From Alistipes sp. (lineage in GTDB: Bacteria > Bacteroidota > Bacteroidia > Bacteroidales > Rikenellaceae), in the NCBI GenBank assembly GCA_017465575.1, contig JAFTVX010000021.1:167833-231832 (forward strand): a stretch of 64,000 nt of DNA. Direction: 5' to 3'. How positions within the stretch are numbered: position 1 is the stretch's first letter; each line of letters begins with the position of its first letter. Below are positions 1 through 8,753 of the stretch, piece by piece. The position numbers and the translations under genes were made by a program. The notes under the pieces are model-generated. The model did no database searches and had not been told where the DNA came from. It saw only the letters and a list, made by a program, of their open reading frames with translations.

Positions 1-183
1 CTTTGCTCTCTCGATAGTGGGTTACGATGAGTTAAAATGAGTTACGATGGGTTACAATGTTTTTTTAGCGGAAGTTTTATTTAATAAAAATATTGCTCAT
101 TGCTAATTTCTAATTGCTCATTGCTCATTCTAACAACTAACAACTAATAACTAATAACTCTCTCTCTGCTTTGCCGTAAGGCC
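1..183. repeat. Intergenic tandem decamer and heptamer-like arrays
   Basis: Four head-to-tail decamers of the form (G/A)GTTA(C/A)(G/A)ATG occupy 20-59. They are followed by a spacer containing GGAAGTTTT, then simple arrays of TTGCTCA/TTGCTAA units (about 90-130) and AACAACTAA/AATAACTAA units (about 131-160). The same order of parts occurs reverse-complemented near 11870-12000, so this is a dispersed composite repeat rather than chance low complexity. No coding potential is visible. Confidence 0.7.
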
Positions 184-223
184 ACAAAAAAAGGAGCTAA
201 CCCGCGGTGGATTAGCTCCTTTA
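184..223 (-). terminator. Rho-independent terminator of the 936-aa lipoprotein gene
   Basis: On the minus strand AAAGGAGCTAA and TTAGCTCCTTT form an 11-bp stem around an 11-nt loop, followed by a T-tract. It sits about 20 nt downstream of the lipoprotein stop codon. This is an ordinary intrinsic terminator and contrasts with the long palindromes that end several other genes in this window. Confidence 0.85.
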
Positions 224-241
224 CTGTATAGCTCAGGTTGA

Positions 242-3052
242 CTACTTTGTGGGGAAGTCCACGCCGTAGATCTGCTTGAACAACGCGCGTACGCGAGCGT
301 GGTAAGCCTCCTCAGAGTTGTCGATAGGAGTCTCACGAACATTGCGTGTGCGTACCTTTGCAGGATCAATAGTAAGAGGTGTCATCGAGTAGCTACGCTG
401 CTTAGCTACGGGAGCCTCGCCGAATGACTCAACAGACTTAACATCACCCTGGCCTACCGAAGCGTTAGCCTTAGCTGACTGTGCAGAAGCACCGTTGCGC
501 TTAAGAACGATATCGCCATTTACGCGGGGGTTAAGAGGTGTAGCCATTCCATACTGGAGCTGTGCCACGCAAGGATAGTAGGTCTCAACAGCATCGTTAC
601 CCATAGAATCCTTGTAGTTGTAGATGATAGGCTTGATGGTGAGGGTGTTGCCATCCTCAGATACCTCTACGGGGAAGCGTGAGTCACAGATAAGCTCGCC
701 CTTCTGGTTGTAAACGGGAGCACCCATATATGACTTCTCGCCTACGGCCAACATATAGAATGTGTAGTCCATACCGAAGTAGAAGGTAGACATGGGGAAC
801 TCACGCTCGATGTTGATAGGCAACCATACATTGCCCTCAGAGTCAATCTCAAGGTTCCACTTAGGACCGAAGTCGTAGAACATATCGGCTACGGTAGCTG
901 ATGAGAACTCGTCAGAGATGAAGAGGTCGTAAGGAGTTTGGATAACATTGAGCATATAAGCGGGATCTGCGAAGTTGAAGCCCAAGCACAAGAGGCGGTT
1001 GAAGCCACGGGTGCGGTTGTTGTAGTCCTTAGCCAACGATACGAACTCCTCGTAGAGTGCATCGGTCTTGTCGCGGTTGATGCCCCACTCCTCGTAGATG
1101 TCGTAAACCTCCTCAGAGAGTGTCTCGGGATACTCGATGCCCGAAGCGATGGTGATGGGCGATGTGTAGGGAGCAACATCCTTCCAGTAGCCGCCGTTCT
1201 CGTTATTCTCGTCAGATACCCACTCCTTCATAGGTGCTGTAGCCTCCCACTCGCCACAAAGTGTGGTGAAGAGCTCAGAGTTTACGCGCACGGGGTAGTT
1301 AGCCTTAGGTGTGGTGTACTCAGCAATAGCCTGTGAGCCAGGGGTGTCGGGGTTGTTACCCGAGCCCTCCCAGTTGTAAACAAGCATTGCAAGACGGGTT
1401 GTAGCGTTCTCACGGCTTGAGATAGAGAATACGAAGCCCTCCTCAGAGTTGATCTGCTCGATAGCGGTCTTGTCTACATGGAGGGGGTTACCCATCTCCT
1501 GAAGCAACGATGTGTAAGAGTACTGCTTGAGAATCTGGTCGAACTCACGAACATAGTTACATGCGAAGTAAGCCTCGGTGATGGGGTTGTCGAGGTTGGG
1601 GTTCTTAACGAGGAACGATGCAGTGTAGGGATCGTCGTCCTCGATAGGAGTGATGACAACATCGGGCTTGGGCAAGGTAACCTCGGGCATGGTGAAGGTG
1701 AATGAGTTGAAGCACTGCTTAGTACCCTCGTTGTCGCCGATACCTGCTACCAATACACGAATCTGCTGGCCTGCGAAGCCCTTAGTATCTACGAACCAGT
1801 CGCCCTTGAGCCACTGCTCGGTAGTACCATTACCATTACCGACACCGAACGACATCATAGCGAAGTAAGAGCCTACGAACCAACGCAAATGCTCCTCGTT
1901 ATTGTCAAGAAGAGGCATTATCTGATTCTGGTACTCACTCTCGGTGAGAATCATATAGTTGTAGAAGAGTACATCGTCGTCGGGAGTGAAGGTGACACAA
2001 GCGTCGATAGGAGTCTTGTCCGTAACCTTAATCTCGACATTGCCTGCCAATGTCTCAGGCTCCTGAGTGGTGATGTAAAGCTTATCGTAGAAGCCTGTCC
2101 AGTACTTCTCGGGGTCGTAATTATCGGTGCCTGCCTCGTTGATCCAACGCGCCCAGTCGTACATAGGCATATAGTAACCAGCTGACCAACCTGCGGGGTA
2201 TGACCAGATAGCCTTTGTTACATAGTCTACGAATGTGGGGTCATCCTCGGGAATGCTTACGACCTTAACCTCGCCGTCGATGTAAACAACCATCTCGTCG
2301 GGGTCGTCCATATAGCCATACTCACCTACGAGGAATACGCCAGGCTCGCCAGGAACCTTGGGATCAGAGTAAGCAGCGCCATTCTCGATAAGATTGCCGT
2401 CCTCGTCACGCTCGTAGCTGTAGTACTCGTCGTAGCGTACGGTCTTATCCTCGGTGGTGAACTGCTGAGCATTGTAGAGAAGCATGTCAATCTCCATACC
2501 ACCCTCCATCTTTGAGTAGTTGTACATGGGGAGTGACGATGTAGAGTAACGCAAAGCGTTGCCACGCTCCTTAACCTCCTCGGGAACCTGAATATGTACA
2601 GCAAAGCCGTCGAGCTTACGCTCAACAACGGTCAACACCTGGTCGCCATAGCTTGTTGTGGTGAACTCAGCGCACTTAACATCTGACTGGATGTTGTTGT
2701 CAGCATCGCGGAACGCGAATAAGTACTTGTAGGCGGTGTTAGGCTCGAGACCCTGAATCTTAATTGAGTTAGAGGTCTCAACATCGGTAGTCTCAATAGC
2801 TACCTTCTCGCCACCCACGAAGATGGCAGTAGCGTCGATAGCATCCTCACGCTGAATGTAGGCAAACTCCTTGATGCCCTCACTCTTTACGGTGATGGTA
2901 GCACCGTTGGGGGTGATGTCGCCAACAGTTACCTCTACCGAAGTAGTGGTCTTGTCGTCGTTAGGACCATTGGGGTCTTTGGTACAAGAGCTAATCGCTA
3001 CGCCGGCGATAAGTGCCATAGCAACGATTAGGAATGACTTAAAGTTTCTCAT
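242..3052 (-). CDS. Large hypothetical lipoprotein (936 aa)
   Basis: The protein starts with a lipoprotein signal peptide (hydrophobic residues 5-20, lipobox ending at Cys23), so it is probably anchored in the outer membrane or exported to the surface. Residues about 38-135 read like an Ig/fibronectin-III-type domain: beta-rich, with a GLEPNTAYKYLFAFRD segment typical of such folds. The remaining ~800 residues are rich in aromatic and acidic residues with no catalytic motif I recognise. The C-terminal ~90 residues are basic and low in complexity. It is monocistronic, with a TAnnTTTG promoter upstream and an intrinsic terminator downstream. It is similar in general style, but not clearly in sequence, to the two BACON lipoproteins at 56.8-61 kb. 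The function is unknown. Confidence 0.85.
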   Translation of the reverse strand: MRNFKSFLIVAMALIAGVAISSCTKDPNGPNDDKTTTSVEVTVGDITPNGATITVKSEGIKEFAYIQREDAIDATAIFVGGEKVAIETTDVETSNSIKIQGLEPNTAYKYLFAFRDADNNIQSDVKCAEFTTTSYGDQVLTVVERKLDGFAVHIQVPEEVKERGNALRYSTSSLPMYNYSKMEGGMEIDMLLYNAQQFTTEDKTVRYDEYYSYERDEDGNLIENGAAYSDPKVPGEPGVFLVGEYGYMDDPDEMVVYIDGEVKVVSIPEDDPTFVDYVTKAIWSYPAGWSAGYYMPMYDWARWINEAGTDNYDPEKYWTGFYDKLYITTQEPETLAGNVEIKVTDKTPIDACVTFTPDDDVLFYNYMILTESEYQNQIMPLLDNNEEHLRWFVGSYFAMMSFGVGNGNGTTEQWLKGDWFVDTKGFAGQQIRVLVAGIGDNEGTKQCFNSFTFTMPEVTLPKPDVVITPIEDDDPYTASFLVKNPNLDNPITEAYFACNYVREFDQILKQYSYTSLLQEMGNPLHVDKTAIEQINSEEGFVFSISSRENATTRLAMLVYNWEGSGNNPDTPGSQAIAEYTTPKANYPVRVNSELFTTLCGEWEATAPMKEWVSDENNENGGYWKDVAPYTSPITIASGIEYPETLSEEVYDIYEEWGINRDKTDALYEEFVSLAKDYNNRTRGFNRLLCLGFNFADPAYMLNVIQTPYDLFISDEFSSATVADMFYDFGPKWNLEIDSEGNVWLPINIEREFPMSTFYFGMDYTFYMLAVGEKSYMGAPVYNQKGELICDSRFPVEVSEDGNTLTIKPIIYNYKDSMGNDAVETYYPCVAQLQYGMATPLNPRVNGDIVLKRNGASAQSAKANASVGQGDVKSVESFGEAPVAKQRSYSMTPLTIDPAKVRTRNVRETPIDNSEEAYHARVRALFKQIYGVDFPTK

Positions 3053-3136
3053 AAATAAATGTAAAAAAGTTAATAATTTGGTTTTATCGTTTTTATCTTT
3101 TTCTGCGTTTTTCGTTTGCGCACTCTTTCAATTTCA

Positions 3137-3144
3137 CAAAGGTA
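3137..3144 (-). promoter_or_regulatory. Bacteroidetes -7 box for the 936-aa lipoprotein gene
   Basis: The minus strand reads TACCTTTG, an exact match to the Bacteroidetes -7 consensus TAnnTTTG, 85 nt upstream of the start codon. A TTTG lies 11 nt further upstream. That is closer than the usual 19-21 nt of the -33 box, so the -33 assignment is left open. Confidence 0.65.
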
Positions 3145-3299
3145 ATTATATTTTGCAAATTAACAACTATAATGGCTGATATTTATTACATAAATAGTTG
3201 AGTTATGCAAAATTAGTTGCATATCTCGGGGCGTAGCGGTAAATTTGGTTAGTCGAGTGGAGTGTTTTGTTTGGGCGAGATATTAGGAAAGTGGTCTTT

Positions 3300-3563
3300 T
3301 GGGGAGAGCAAAGAGGAAAGAGCAAAGAGCAAAGAGAGGGGCAGGGAGAGGACAGAGAGGAACAGAGAGGGAACAGAGAGGGGCAGGGAGGGGCAGGGAG
3401 AGGACAGAGAGGAACAGAGAGGGGCAGAGAGAGAACAGGGAGAAGATGGGGAGGGCAGAGATACTGAGGATAATGCAATCAACCCTCTCTGAAATCTCTC
3501 TGAATCCTCTCTGAAATCTCTCTGAACCCTCCCTGAATCCTCCCTGAAAAAACTGCACGACCT
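3300..3563. repeat. Purine-rich array with complementary 11-nt array (copy 1)
   Basis: One arm (about 3304-3450) is almost pure A/G and repeats AGAGAGGGGCAGGG- and GACAGAGAGGAAC-like units. The other arm (about 3482-3550) read on the minus strand is a tandem array of 11-nt units such as GAGAGGATTCA and GAGAGATTTCA. The arms are partly complementary, so the whole can fold into one long imperfect hairpin. A near-identical copy lies at 56500-56696. Both copies sit directly distal to a stop-anchored palindrome. Open frames on both strands here are low-complexity artefacts. Confidence 0.75.
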
Positions 3564-3692
3564 AATTTCTTGTCAGAAGGGGCATAATTTGGCGCCGATA
3601 AAGAAATTGCCCTGGATGGGACATACTCTGCGTATTTCCCATTCAGGGCAATGATTGAGGCGTCAAAGGACGCCCCTTATCACAAGAAATTA
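3564..3692 (-). repeat. Stop-anchored nested palindrome, copy A (end of tnaA)
   Basis: Read on the minus strand it begins TAATTTCTTGTGATAAGGGG, whose first three bases are the tnaA stop codon, and ends CCCCTTCTGACAAGAAATT. Three nested stems are visible: the outer arms; a middle GACGCC/GGCGCC stem; and an inner stem of TTGCCCTG...GGGAAATAC against GTATGTCCC...CAGGGCAA with a 5-nt loop. Length is 129 nt. It probably forms the 3' end of the tnaA mRNA. See the finding on this family. Confidence 0.85.
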
Positions 3693-5063
3693 CAAGCGCT
3701 CGAGCTTCACAGTAAAGTGACGCATCAACTCGGTCTCCCATACGATCTTAACACCGCGGGTGATCTCGTGACGACGGTCATATACATTCTTCAACGCTGC
3801 AGCGATTACATCCATATGGTTGTTGGTGTAAGAGCGGCGAGCGATGCACAAGCGGAGAAGGTCAAGACCACCGAAGCGGTTCTCGCGAGTGATAGGATCA
3901 CGGTCAGCAAGGATGTAGCCGATCTCGCAACCACGAACACCAGCCTCGAGGTAGAGCTCGATAGCGAGGGTCTGTGCGGGGAACTCCTCCTTAGGAATGT
4001 TCGAGAGAACCTTGTCAGCATCTACGAACAAAGCGTGACCACCAACGGGACGCTGGTAGGGAATGCCGTACTCGTCGAGCTTAGCTGCGAGGTACTGTAC
4101 CTGCTTGATACGAGTCTCGATAGTCTCCAACTCGGTGTTCTCGTCGAGACCTACTGCCAAAGCAGCCATATCACGACCGTTCATACCACCGTATGTCAAG
4201 AAGCCCTCGAAGGGGATGCAGAAACGCTTAGCACCCTCGTACCAGTCCTCGTGACGAGTAGCGATGAAACCACCCATGTTTACAAGACCGTCCTTCTTTG
4301 AAGACATGGTCATACCGTCAGCGTAAGAGAACATCTCCTTGCAGATCTCCTTGATGGTCTTATCTGCGTAGCCCTCCTCGCGGGTCTTGATGAAGTAAGC
4401 GTTCTCTACGAAACGAGCTGAGTCGAATACAACACGCTTGCCATACTTGTCGGCGATAGCACGAACATCACGAAGGTTCTTCATTGATACGGGCTGACCA
4501 CCAGCGGTGTTGTTGGTAACGGTAACGATGATGAAGGGAATCTTCTCAGCGTTCTCTGCCAAAGCCTTCTCAAGCTTAGCGCAGTCTACCTCACCCTTGA
4601 AAGGAATCTCGAGCTGAGTATCCTTCGCAGCGTCGATAGTGCAGTCCAAAGCGGTAGCCTTACGGAACTCGATGTGACCCTTGGTGGTGTCGAAGTGTGA
4701 GTTACCGGGAACGATGTCACCAGCCTTTACGAGGTGTGAGAACAATACATTCTCAGCAGCACGACCCTGGTGAGTAGGGATAACATACTCGAAGCCGGTG
4801 ATGTTGAAGATAGTCTCCTTGAGCTGGAAGAATGACTTTGAACCAGCGTAAGCCTCGTCACCAGTCATCATAGCTGCCCACTGACGGTCGCTCATAGCAC
4901 CAGTACCAGAGTCGGTCAAGCAGTCGATGTATACCTGCTCTGACTTAAGGCCGAAGAGGTTGTAGTGTGCCTCCTTGAGCCACTGCTCACGCTCTGCGCG
5001 GGTGCTCTTCTTCAAAGGCTCAACCATCTTAATTCGATACGCTTCTGCAAATGGAATTTCCAT
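3690..5063 (-). CDS. tnaA: Tryptophanase (L-tryptophan indole-lyase)
   Basis: A PLP-dependent beta-eliminating lyase that converts tryptophan to indole, pyruvate and ammonia in the cytoplasm. At 457 aa it has the full family length. The PLP lysine is in SSKKDG (probably Lys257), and LTDSGTGAMS (about 49-58) and PTHQGR (about 96-101) are hallmark segments. Tyrosine phenol-lyase is the main alternative. Two specificity positions favour tryptophanase: Asp125 in HFDTTKGH, where the phenol-lyase has Thr124, and Ile381 in GCEIG, where the phenol-lyase has Arg381. No tryptophan permease or tnaC leader is evident nearby. The gene is monocistronic, has a consensus promoter at 5162-5169, and its stop codon lies inside a nested palindrome. 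Confidence 0.92.
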   Translation of the reverse strand: MEIPFAEAYRIKMVEPLKKSTRAEREQWLKEAHYNLFGLKSEQVYIDCLTDSGTGAMSDRQWAAMMTGDEAYAGSKSFFQLKETIFNITGFEYVIPTHQGRAAENVLFSHLVKAGDIVPGNSHFDTTKGHIEFRKATALDCTIDAAKDTQLEIPFKGEVDCAKLEKALAENAEKIPFIIVTVTNNTAGGQPVSMKNLRDVRAIADKYGKRVVFDSARFVENAYFIKTREEGYADKTIKEICKEMFSYADGMTMSSKKDGLVNMGGFIATRHEDWYEGAKRFCIPFEGFLTYGGMNGRDMAALAVGLDENTELETIETRIKQVQYLAAKLDEYGIPYQRPVGGHALFVDADKVLSNIPKEEFPAQTLAIELYLEAGVRGCEIGYILADRDPITRENRFGGLDLLRLCIARRSYTNNHMDVIAAALKNVYDRRHEITRGVKIVWETELMRHFTVKLERL

Positions 5064-5161
5064 AGTTCTGTAGTTTTTTAGGTTTATTATTTAGTTTAAA
5101 AATATATTCTTTTTGTGTTTGCTAACTATCCTTAATTCGCTGTAATACGCGCAATCTGCGA

Positions 5162-5169
5162 CAAAGGTA
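5162..5169 (-). promoter_or_regulatory. Bacteroidetes -7 box for tnaA
   Basis: The minus strand reads TACCTTTG. A CTTG at 5190-5193, 20 nt upstream, could serve as the -33 element. The predicted transcript has a leader of roughly 90 nt before the tnaA start codon at 5063. Confidence 0.7.
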
Positions 5170-5251
5170 TGCAAAAATATGGTTAATTGCAAGCAATCAC
5201 CTTAAATATTTTTCGCATGCGCCCTCGCGCCTATTGTAGGGGCGTTTTCGA

Positions 5252-6253
5252 CTACTTGTTCTCCACCAAAAGCTCCAAAATCTGGATTGCGTTGAGTGCT
5301 GCACCCTTGCGAATCTGGTCGGCAACGCACCAGAAGCTGATGCCGTTGTCGTTGGCGAGGTCCTTGCGGATACGACCAACATATACGGGGTCGGTGCCTT
5401 GTGCGAAGAGGGGCATAGGGTAGTGCTTCTTCTCGGGCTCGTCGAAGAGTACGATGCCGGGCGCTGTGGCAAATGCCTCGCGCACAGCCTCTACCGTAAG
5501 TGGCTCTTCGGTCTCTACCCAGATAGCCTCGCTGTGGGCACGCATCACGGGTACACGCACACAGGTTGCCGAGGTGCGGATATCCGAGTGCATAATCTTG
5601 CGTGTCTCGTGGAACATCTTCATCTCCTCCTTGGTGTAGTCGTTCTCCTGGAAGATATCGATGTGGGGAATGAGGTTGTAGGCGAGCTGGTAGGCGAACT
5701 TCTCGATTTTGGGCTCGCCGTTGGTCGCTATCGCCTTCTGCTGGTCGGCCAACTCCTGCATGCCCGTAGCGCCAGCACCACTTGCCGACTGGTAGGTCGC
5801 CACATGCACACGCTGAATATGCGAGAGACGCTCGATGGCTGCCAACGCCACGACCATCTGAATGGTTGTGCAGTTGGGGTTGGCGATAATACGGCGGGGT
5901 GCGTTAAAGGCATCTTCGCCATTTACCTCGGGCACGACGAGAGGAATATCTTCTTCCATACGGAATGCCGACGAGTTGTCAATCATAAATGCACCGTGCT
6001 TGGTGATGGTCTCGGCAAACTCCTTTGATGTCGAGGCACCTGCCGAGCAGAGCGCTACATCTATATCCCTAAAGTCGTCGTTGTGCTGCAACTCCTTAAC
6101 TACGATATCTTGGCCACGGAAGCGGTATGTGCTACCTGCGCTACGCTTCGAACCGAAGAGGCGAAGCTCCTCGATGGGCATAGGATGGTTCTCCAATATT
6201 GCGAGAAACTCCTGACCTACGGCGCCACTTGCGCCAACAATTGCAATTTTCAT
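5252..6253 (-). CDS. asd: Aspartate-semialdehyde dehydrogenase
   Basis: Reduces L-4-aspartyl phosphate to aspartate semialdehyde with NADPH, the branch point to diaminopimelate/lysine and threonine/methionine. The N-terminal Rossmann motif GASGAVGQ is at about residues 7-14, and the catalytic cysteine sits in NPNCTTIQ near residue 129. SASGAGATG and [10 protein letters not shown] are further family segments. At 333 aa it has normal length. It lies 32 nt downstream of the PBP1A gene and is probably co-transcribed with it, joining DAP supply to peptidoglycan polymerisation. Confidence 0.95.
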   Translation of the reverse strand: MKIAIVGASGAVGQEFLAILENHPMPIEELRLFGSKRSAGSTYRFRGQDIVVKELQHNDDFRDIDVALCSAGASTSKEFAETITKHGAFMIDNSSAFRMEEDIPLVVPEVNGEDAFNAPRRIIANPNCTTIQMVVALAAIERLSHIQRVHVATYQSASGAGATGMQELADQQKAIATNGEPKIEKFAYQLAYNLIPHIDIFQENDYTKEEMKMFHETRKIMHSDIRTSATCVRVPVMRAHSEAIWVETEEPLTVEAVREAFATAPGIVLFDEPEKKHYPMPLFAQGTDPVYVGRIRKDLANDNGISFWCVADQIRKGAALNAIQILELLVENK

Positions 6254-6285
6254 AAGCGTATTATTTTAGATTTGTAATTCAAATA

Positions 6286-8718
6286 TTAGAAAAACTCTTC
6301 GTCGTCGAAGAACTCATCGCCAACGGTGGTTGTCGATGAGCTTGCCGATGACGACATATCTATCTCGCACTTATAGTCGGGCAACTCGTCCGAGGGCTCG
6401 AACTTGTCGGTGCGGTCGATGCCGAGTGTGCCATCGTTGTAGACCTTCTTGAGCAACTTACCCGCAATGGGGAGGGCGATGCGTGAGCCATCGGCAGAGT
6501 GCGAGAAGTGGATGCTATTCTCCTCGCCACCTACCCAAGTGCCGATAACAAGGTTGGGCACAGCGCACATAAACCAAGCATCGACATTGTCGTTCGTGGT
6601 ACCCGTCTTGGCGGCAATCTCCACATCGTCGAAACCAAACTCATAAATCATACGGCGGGCAGTACCCATCGTCACGACACGCTCCATCATCGTAATCATC
6701 GTGTATGCCACGCGCTTCGAGAGCACATCGTTCGACTTGGGTGTAAAGGTCGCCAAGACATTACCCTGGTTATCCTCGATGCGTGTTACGAAGATGGGGT
6801 CGATGCGGACACCCTCGTTGGCGAAGGTGCAGTATGCCGATGCCATCTCGTAGGGGTTGCTGTCGTACGAGCCGATGCACAACGCCGCCACGGGGTCGAT
6901 AAAGCCCTTGATGCCCATATCGTGGATAAACTCCGCTACGGCCTCGGGCTGCTTTGCCTGCTTCATAATCCACGCCGAGTAGTTATTGCGGCTATTTGCC
7001 AAGCCCCAATAGAGGGGGTGAGTGCCAGTGTACTCCACCTCGGTAGCCTCTTTGGGCGACCAGATGCCCGCAGGGGTCTCAATCGATACGGGAACATTAG
7101 GCACTGGTGTGCAGGGCGTTAGACCAAGGTGGTCGATAGCAAAGGTGTAGATAAAGGGCTTTGCCGTAGAGCCCACCTGACGCTTGCTCTGCGTAGCACC
7201 ATCGTACTTGAAGAAGCGGTAGTCGGGGCCTCCGACATAGGCGCGCACATAGCCCGTGTTGGGGTCAATAGCCACCACCGCAGCACGCATAATAGCCTTG
7301 TGGTGGAGGATAGAGTCGCGGGGCGTAAGCACGGTGTCGCGGACACCCTTGAAGGTGAAGACCTCCATCTTGGTAGGCACATCGAACGAGGCGCGTATCT
7401 CCTCCTCGCTGTCGCCCGCCTTTGCCATCATACGCCAACGGTCGCTCTGGCGCATTGCCGCCTCGATGCGGTCGTTAATCTGCTGGCGCGAGAGGTCTAC
7501 ATACATCGAGCCACGAGCCTTAATCTGGTTATTCATACGGGGTTGCACCACCTCCTTCATATGCTCGGCCACGGCCTGCTCGGCGTAGCGTTGCATGCGT
7601 GAGTCGACGGTGGTATAAATCTTCAGACCATCGCGGTAGATGTCGTAAGGCTCGCCATTAGCCTTGAGGTTCTTGTAACACCAGCCCATAATGGGGTTCT
7701 CCTCATACTCGGCCAGCGCCACCTCGTAGTCCCACTCGGTGTAGAAGTTCTTGCGCTGTGGCTCGTGCATCATCATCGCACGGCGCACCATCTCGCGGAA
7801 GTAGGTCGCCGAGCCCTCGTTGTGCGAGTCGGCAGCACGGCGGTAGCGCGTAAGGTCGATGGGGAGTTGCTTGAGCGAGTCGGCAACATCGTCGCTGATA
7901 GCGCCCGTCGTTGCAAGGCGTGAGAGTACGAGGTTGCGTCTCTCGCGTGCCTTCTCGTTGGGCTCGCCACGACGAATGGGGGCATAGGTGCCGGGAGCCT
8001 TCACCTGACCTGCAATAACTGCTGCCTCCTCGATATTGAGGTCGCAAGGCTCCTTGCCGAAGAAGTTGTTGGCAGCCGACTTGATGCCGAAGTTCGAGTT
8101 TGAGAACTCCACGGTGTTGAGGTACATCGCCACAATCTCCTCCTTGGTGTAGTTGTGTTCGAGCTGTGTGGCGATGACATACTCCTGCGCCTTGGCAGCA
8201 AAAGTACCTGTCTTGCCCTCCAAGCCGTGGCTGCGACGGCGTGTCTTGTAGAGGTTCTTCGCCAACTGCTGTGTGATAGTACTACCGCCACCCTGGCCAC
8301 TCTGGCGCAGAATCACGGTCTTGATACCTGCACGCGCCGTAGCCTCGAAGTCGATACCCGAGTGGTCGAAGAAGCGGACATCCTCCGTAGCGAGCAACGC
8401 AGCAACGATGGGGGGCAACTTATGACCATCTATCTCGAGCCACTTTGTGCGATCTTCGGGGAATAGCTCCTCGTACGAGAGGTAGGTGCGGTTCTCGATA
8501 AAGTAGGTGCCCAATACTGCGCCATCGGCAGAGTATATCTGCGTTGCAAGGTTGGTCTGTGGGTTCTCCAACTCCTCAAATGTGGGCATAGGACCCAGCA
8601 CCTCCCACTTGGCAAGCAGGAAGAGTAGTGTGAGACCCAACACACCAGCGGCAGTTACCGACCAAAGCGCAACGATTATGCGCTTCGACCACGACCATTT
8701 TTTCTCATTCTTTCCCAT
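6286..8718 (-). CDS. Bifunctional penicillin-binding protein 1A
   Basis: Class A PBP (810 aa) that polymerises and cross-links peptidoglycan at the outer face of the inner membrane. One N-terminal membrane segment spans about residues 13-36. The GT51 glycosyltransferase domain follows, with catalytic Glu112 in LLATEDVRFFDHSG and the GGGSTITQQLAKNL motif at about 143-156. The transpeptidase domain carries Ser517-x-x-Lys520 (STAK), SRN at 576-578 and KTGTT at 704-708. The C-terminal tail is acidic and serine-rich. It lies between the large outer-membrane protein gene (35 nt upstream) and asd (32 nt downstream), which suggests one envelope operon. Confidence 0.95.
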   Translation of the reverse strand: MGKNEKKWSWSKRIIVALWSVTAAGVLGLTLLFLLAKWEVLGPMPTFEELENPQTNLATQIYSADGAVLGTYFIENRTYLSYEELFPEDRTKWLEIDGHKLPPIVAALLATEDVRFFDHSGIDFEATARAGIKTVILRQSGQGGGSTITQQLAKNLYKTRRRSHGLEGKTGTFAAKAQEYVIATQLEHNYTKEEIVAMYLNTVEFSNSNFGIKSAANNFFGKEPCDLNIEEAAVIAGQVKAPGTYAPIRRGEPNEKARERRNLVLSRLATTGAISDDVADSLKQLPIDLTRYRRAADSHNEGSATYFREMVRRAMMMHEPQRKNFYTEWDYEVALAEYEENPIMGWCYKNLKANGEPYDIYRDGLKIYTTVDSRMQRYAEQAVAEHMKEVVQPRMNNQIKARGSMYVDLSRQQINDRIEAAMRQSDRWRMMAKAGDSEEEIRASFDVPTKMEVFTFKGVRDTVLTPRDSILHHKAIMRAAVVAIDPNTGYVRAYVGGPDYRFFKYDGATQSKRQVGSTAKPFIYTFAIDHLGLTPCTPVPNVPVSIETPAGIWSPKEATEVEYTGTHPLYWGLANSRNNYSAWIMKQAKQPEAVAEFIHDMGIKGFIDPVAALCIGSYDSNPYEMASAYCTFANEGVRIDPIFVTRIEDNQGNVLATFTPKSNDVLSKRVAYTMITMMERVVTMGTARRMIYEFGFDDVEIAAKTGTTNDNVDAWFMCAVPNLVIGTWVGGEENSIHFSHSADGSRIALPIAGKLLKKVYNDGTLGIDRTDKFEPSDELPDYKCEIDMSSSASSSTTTVGDEFFDDEEFF

Positions 8719-8753
8719 AATTATCTCTGTTTCGTTTATATCAATTTTGCTCG

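Noticed and set aside
3203-3558. Several open frames in the purine-rich region on both strands
   Set aside because: Low-complexity Arg/Gly/Glu or Ser/Leu/Pro translations produced by a tandem repeat; the same happens in the second repeat copy at 56459-56698.
3690-5063. Tyrosine phenol-lyase as the identity of the PLP lyase
   Set aside because: Asp125 and Ile381 occupy the positions where phenol-lyases have Thr and Arg, so tryptophanase is preferred.
5064-5161. tnaC-like leader peptide upstream of tryptophanase
   Set aside because: No short frame with a Trp codon followed by a Rho-type site could be identified with confidence in the ~90-nt leader.
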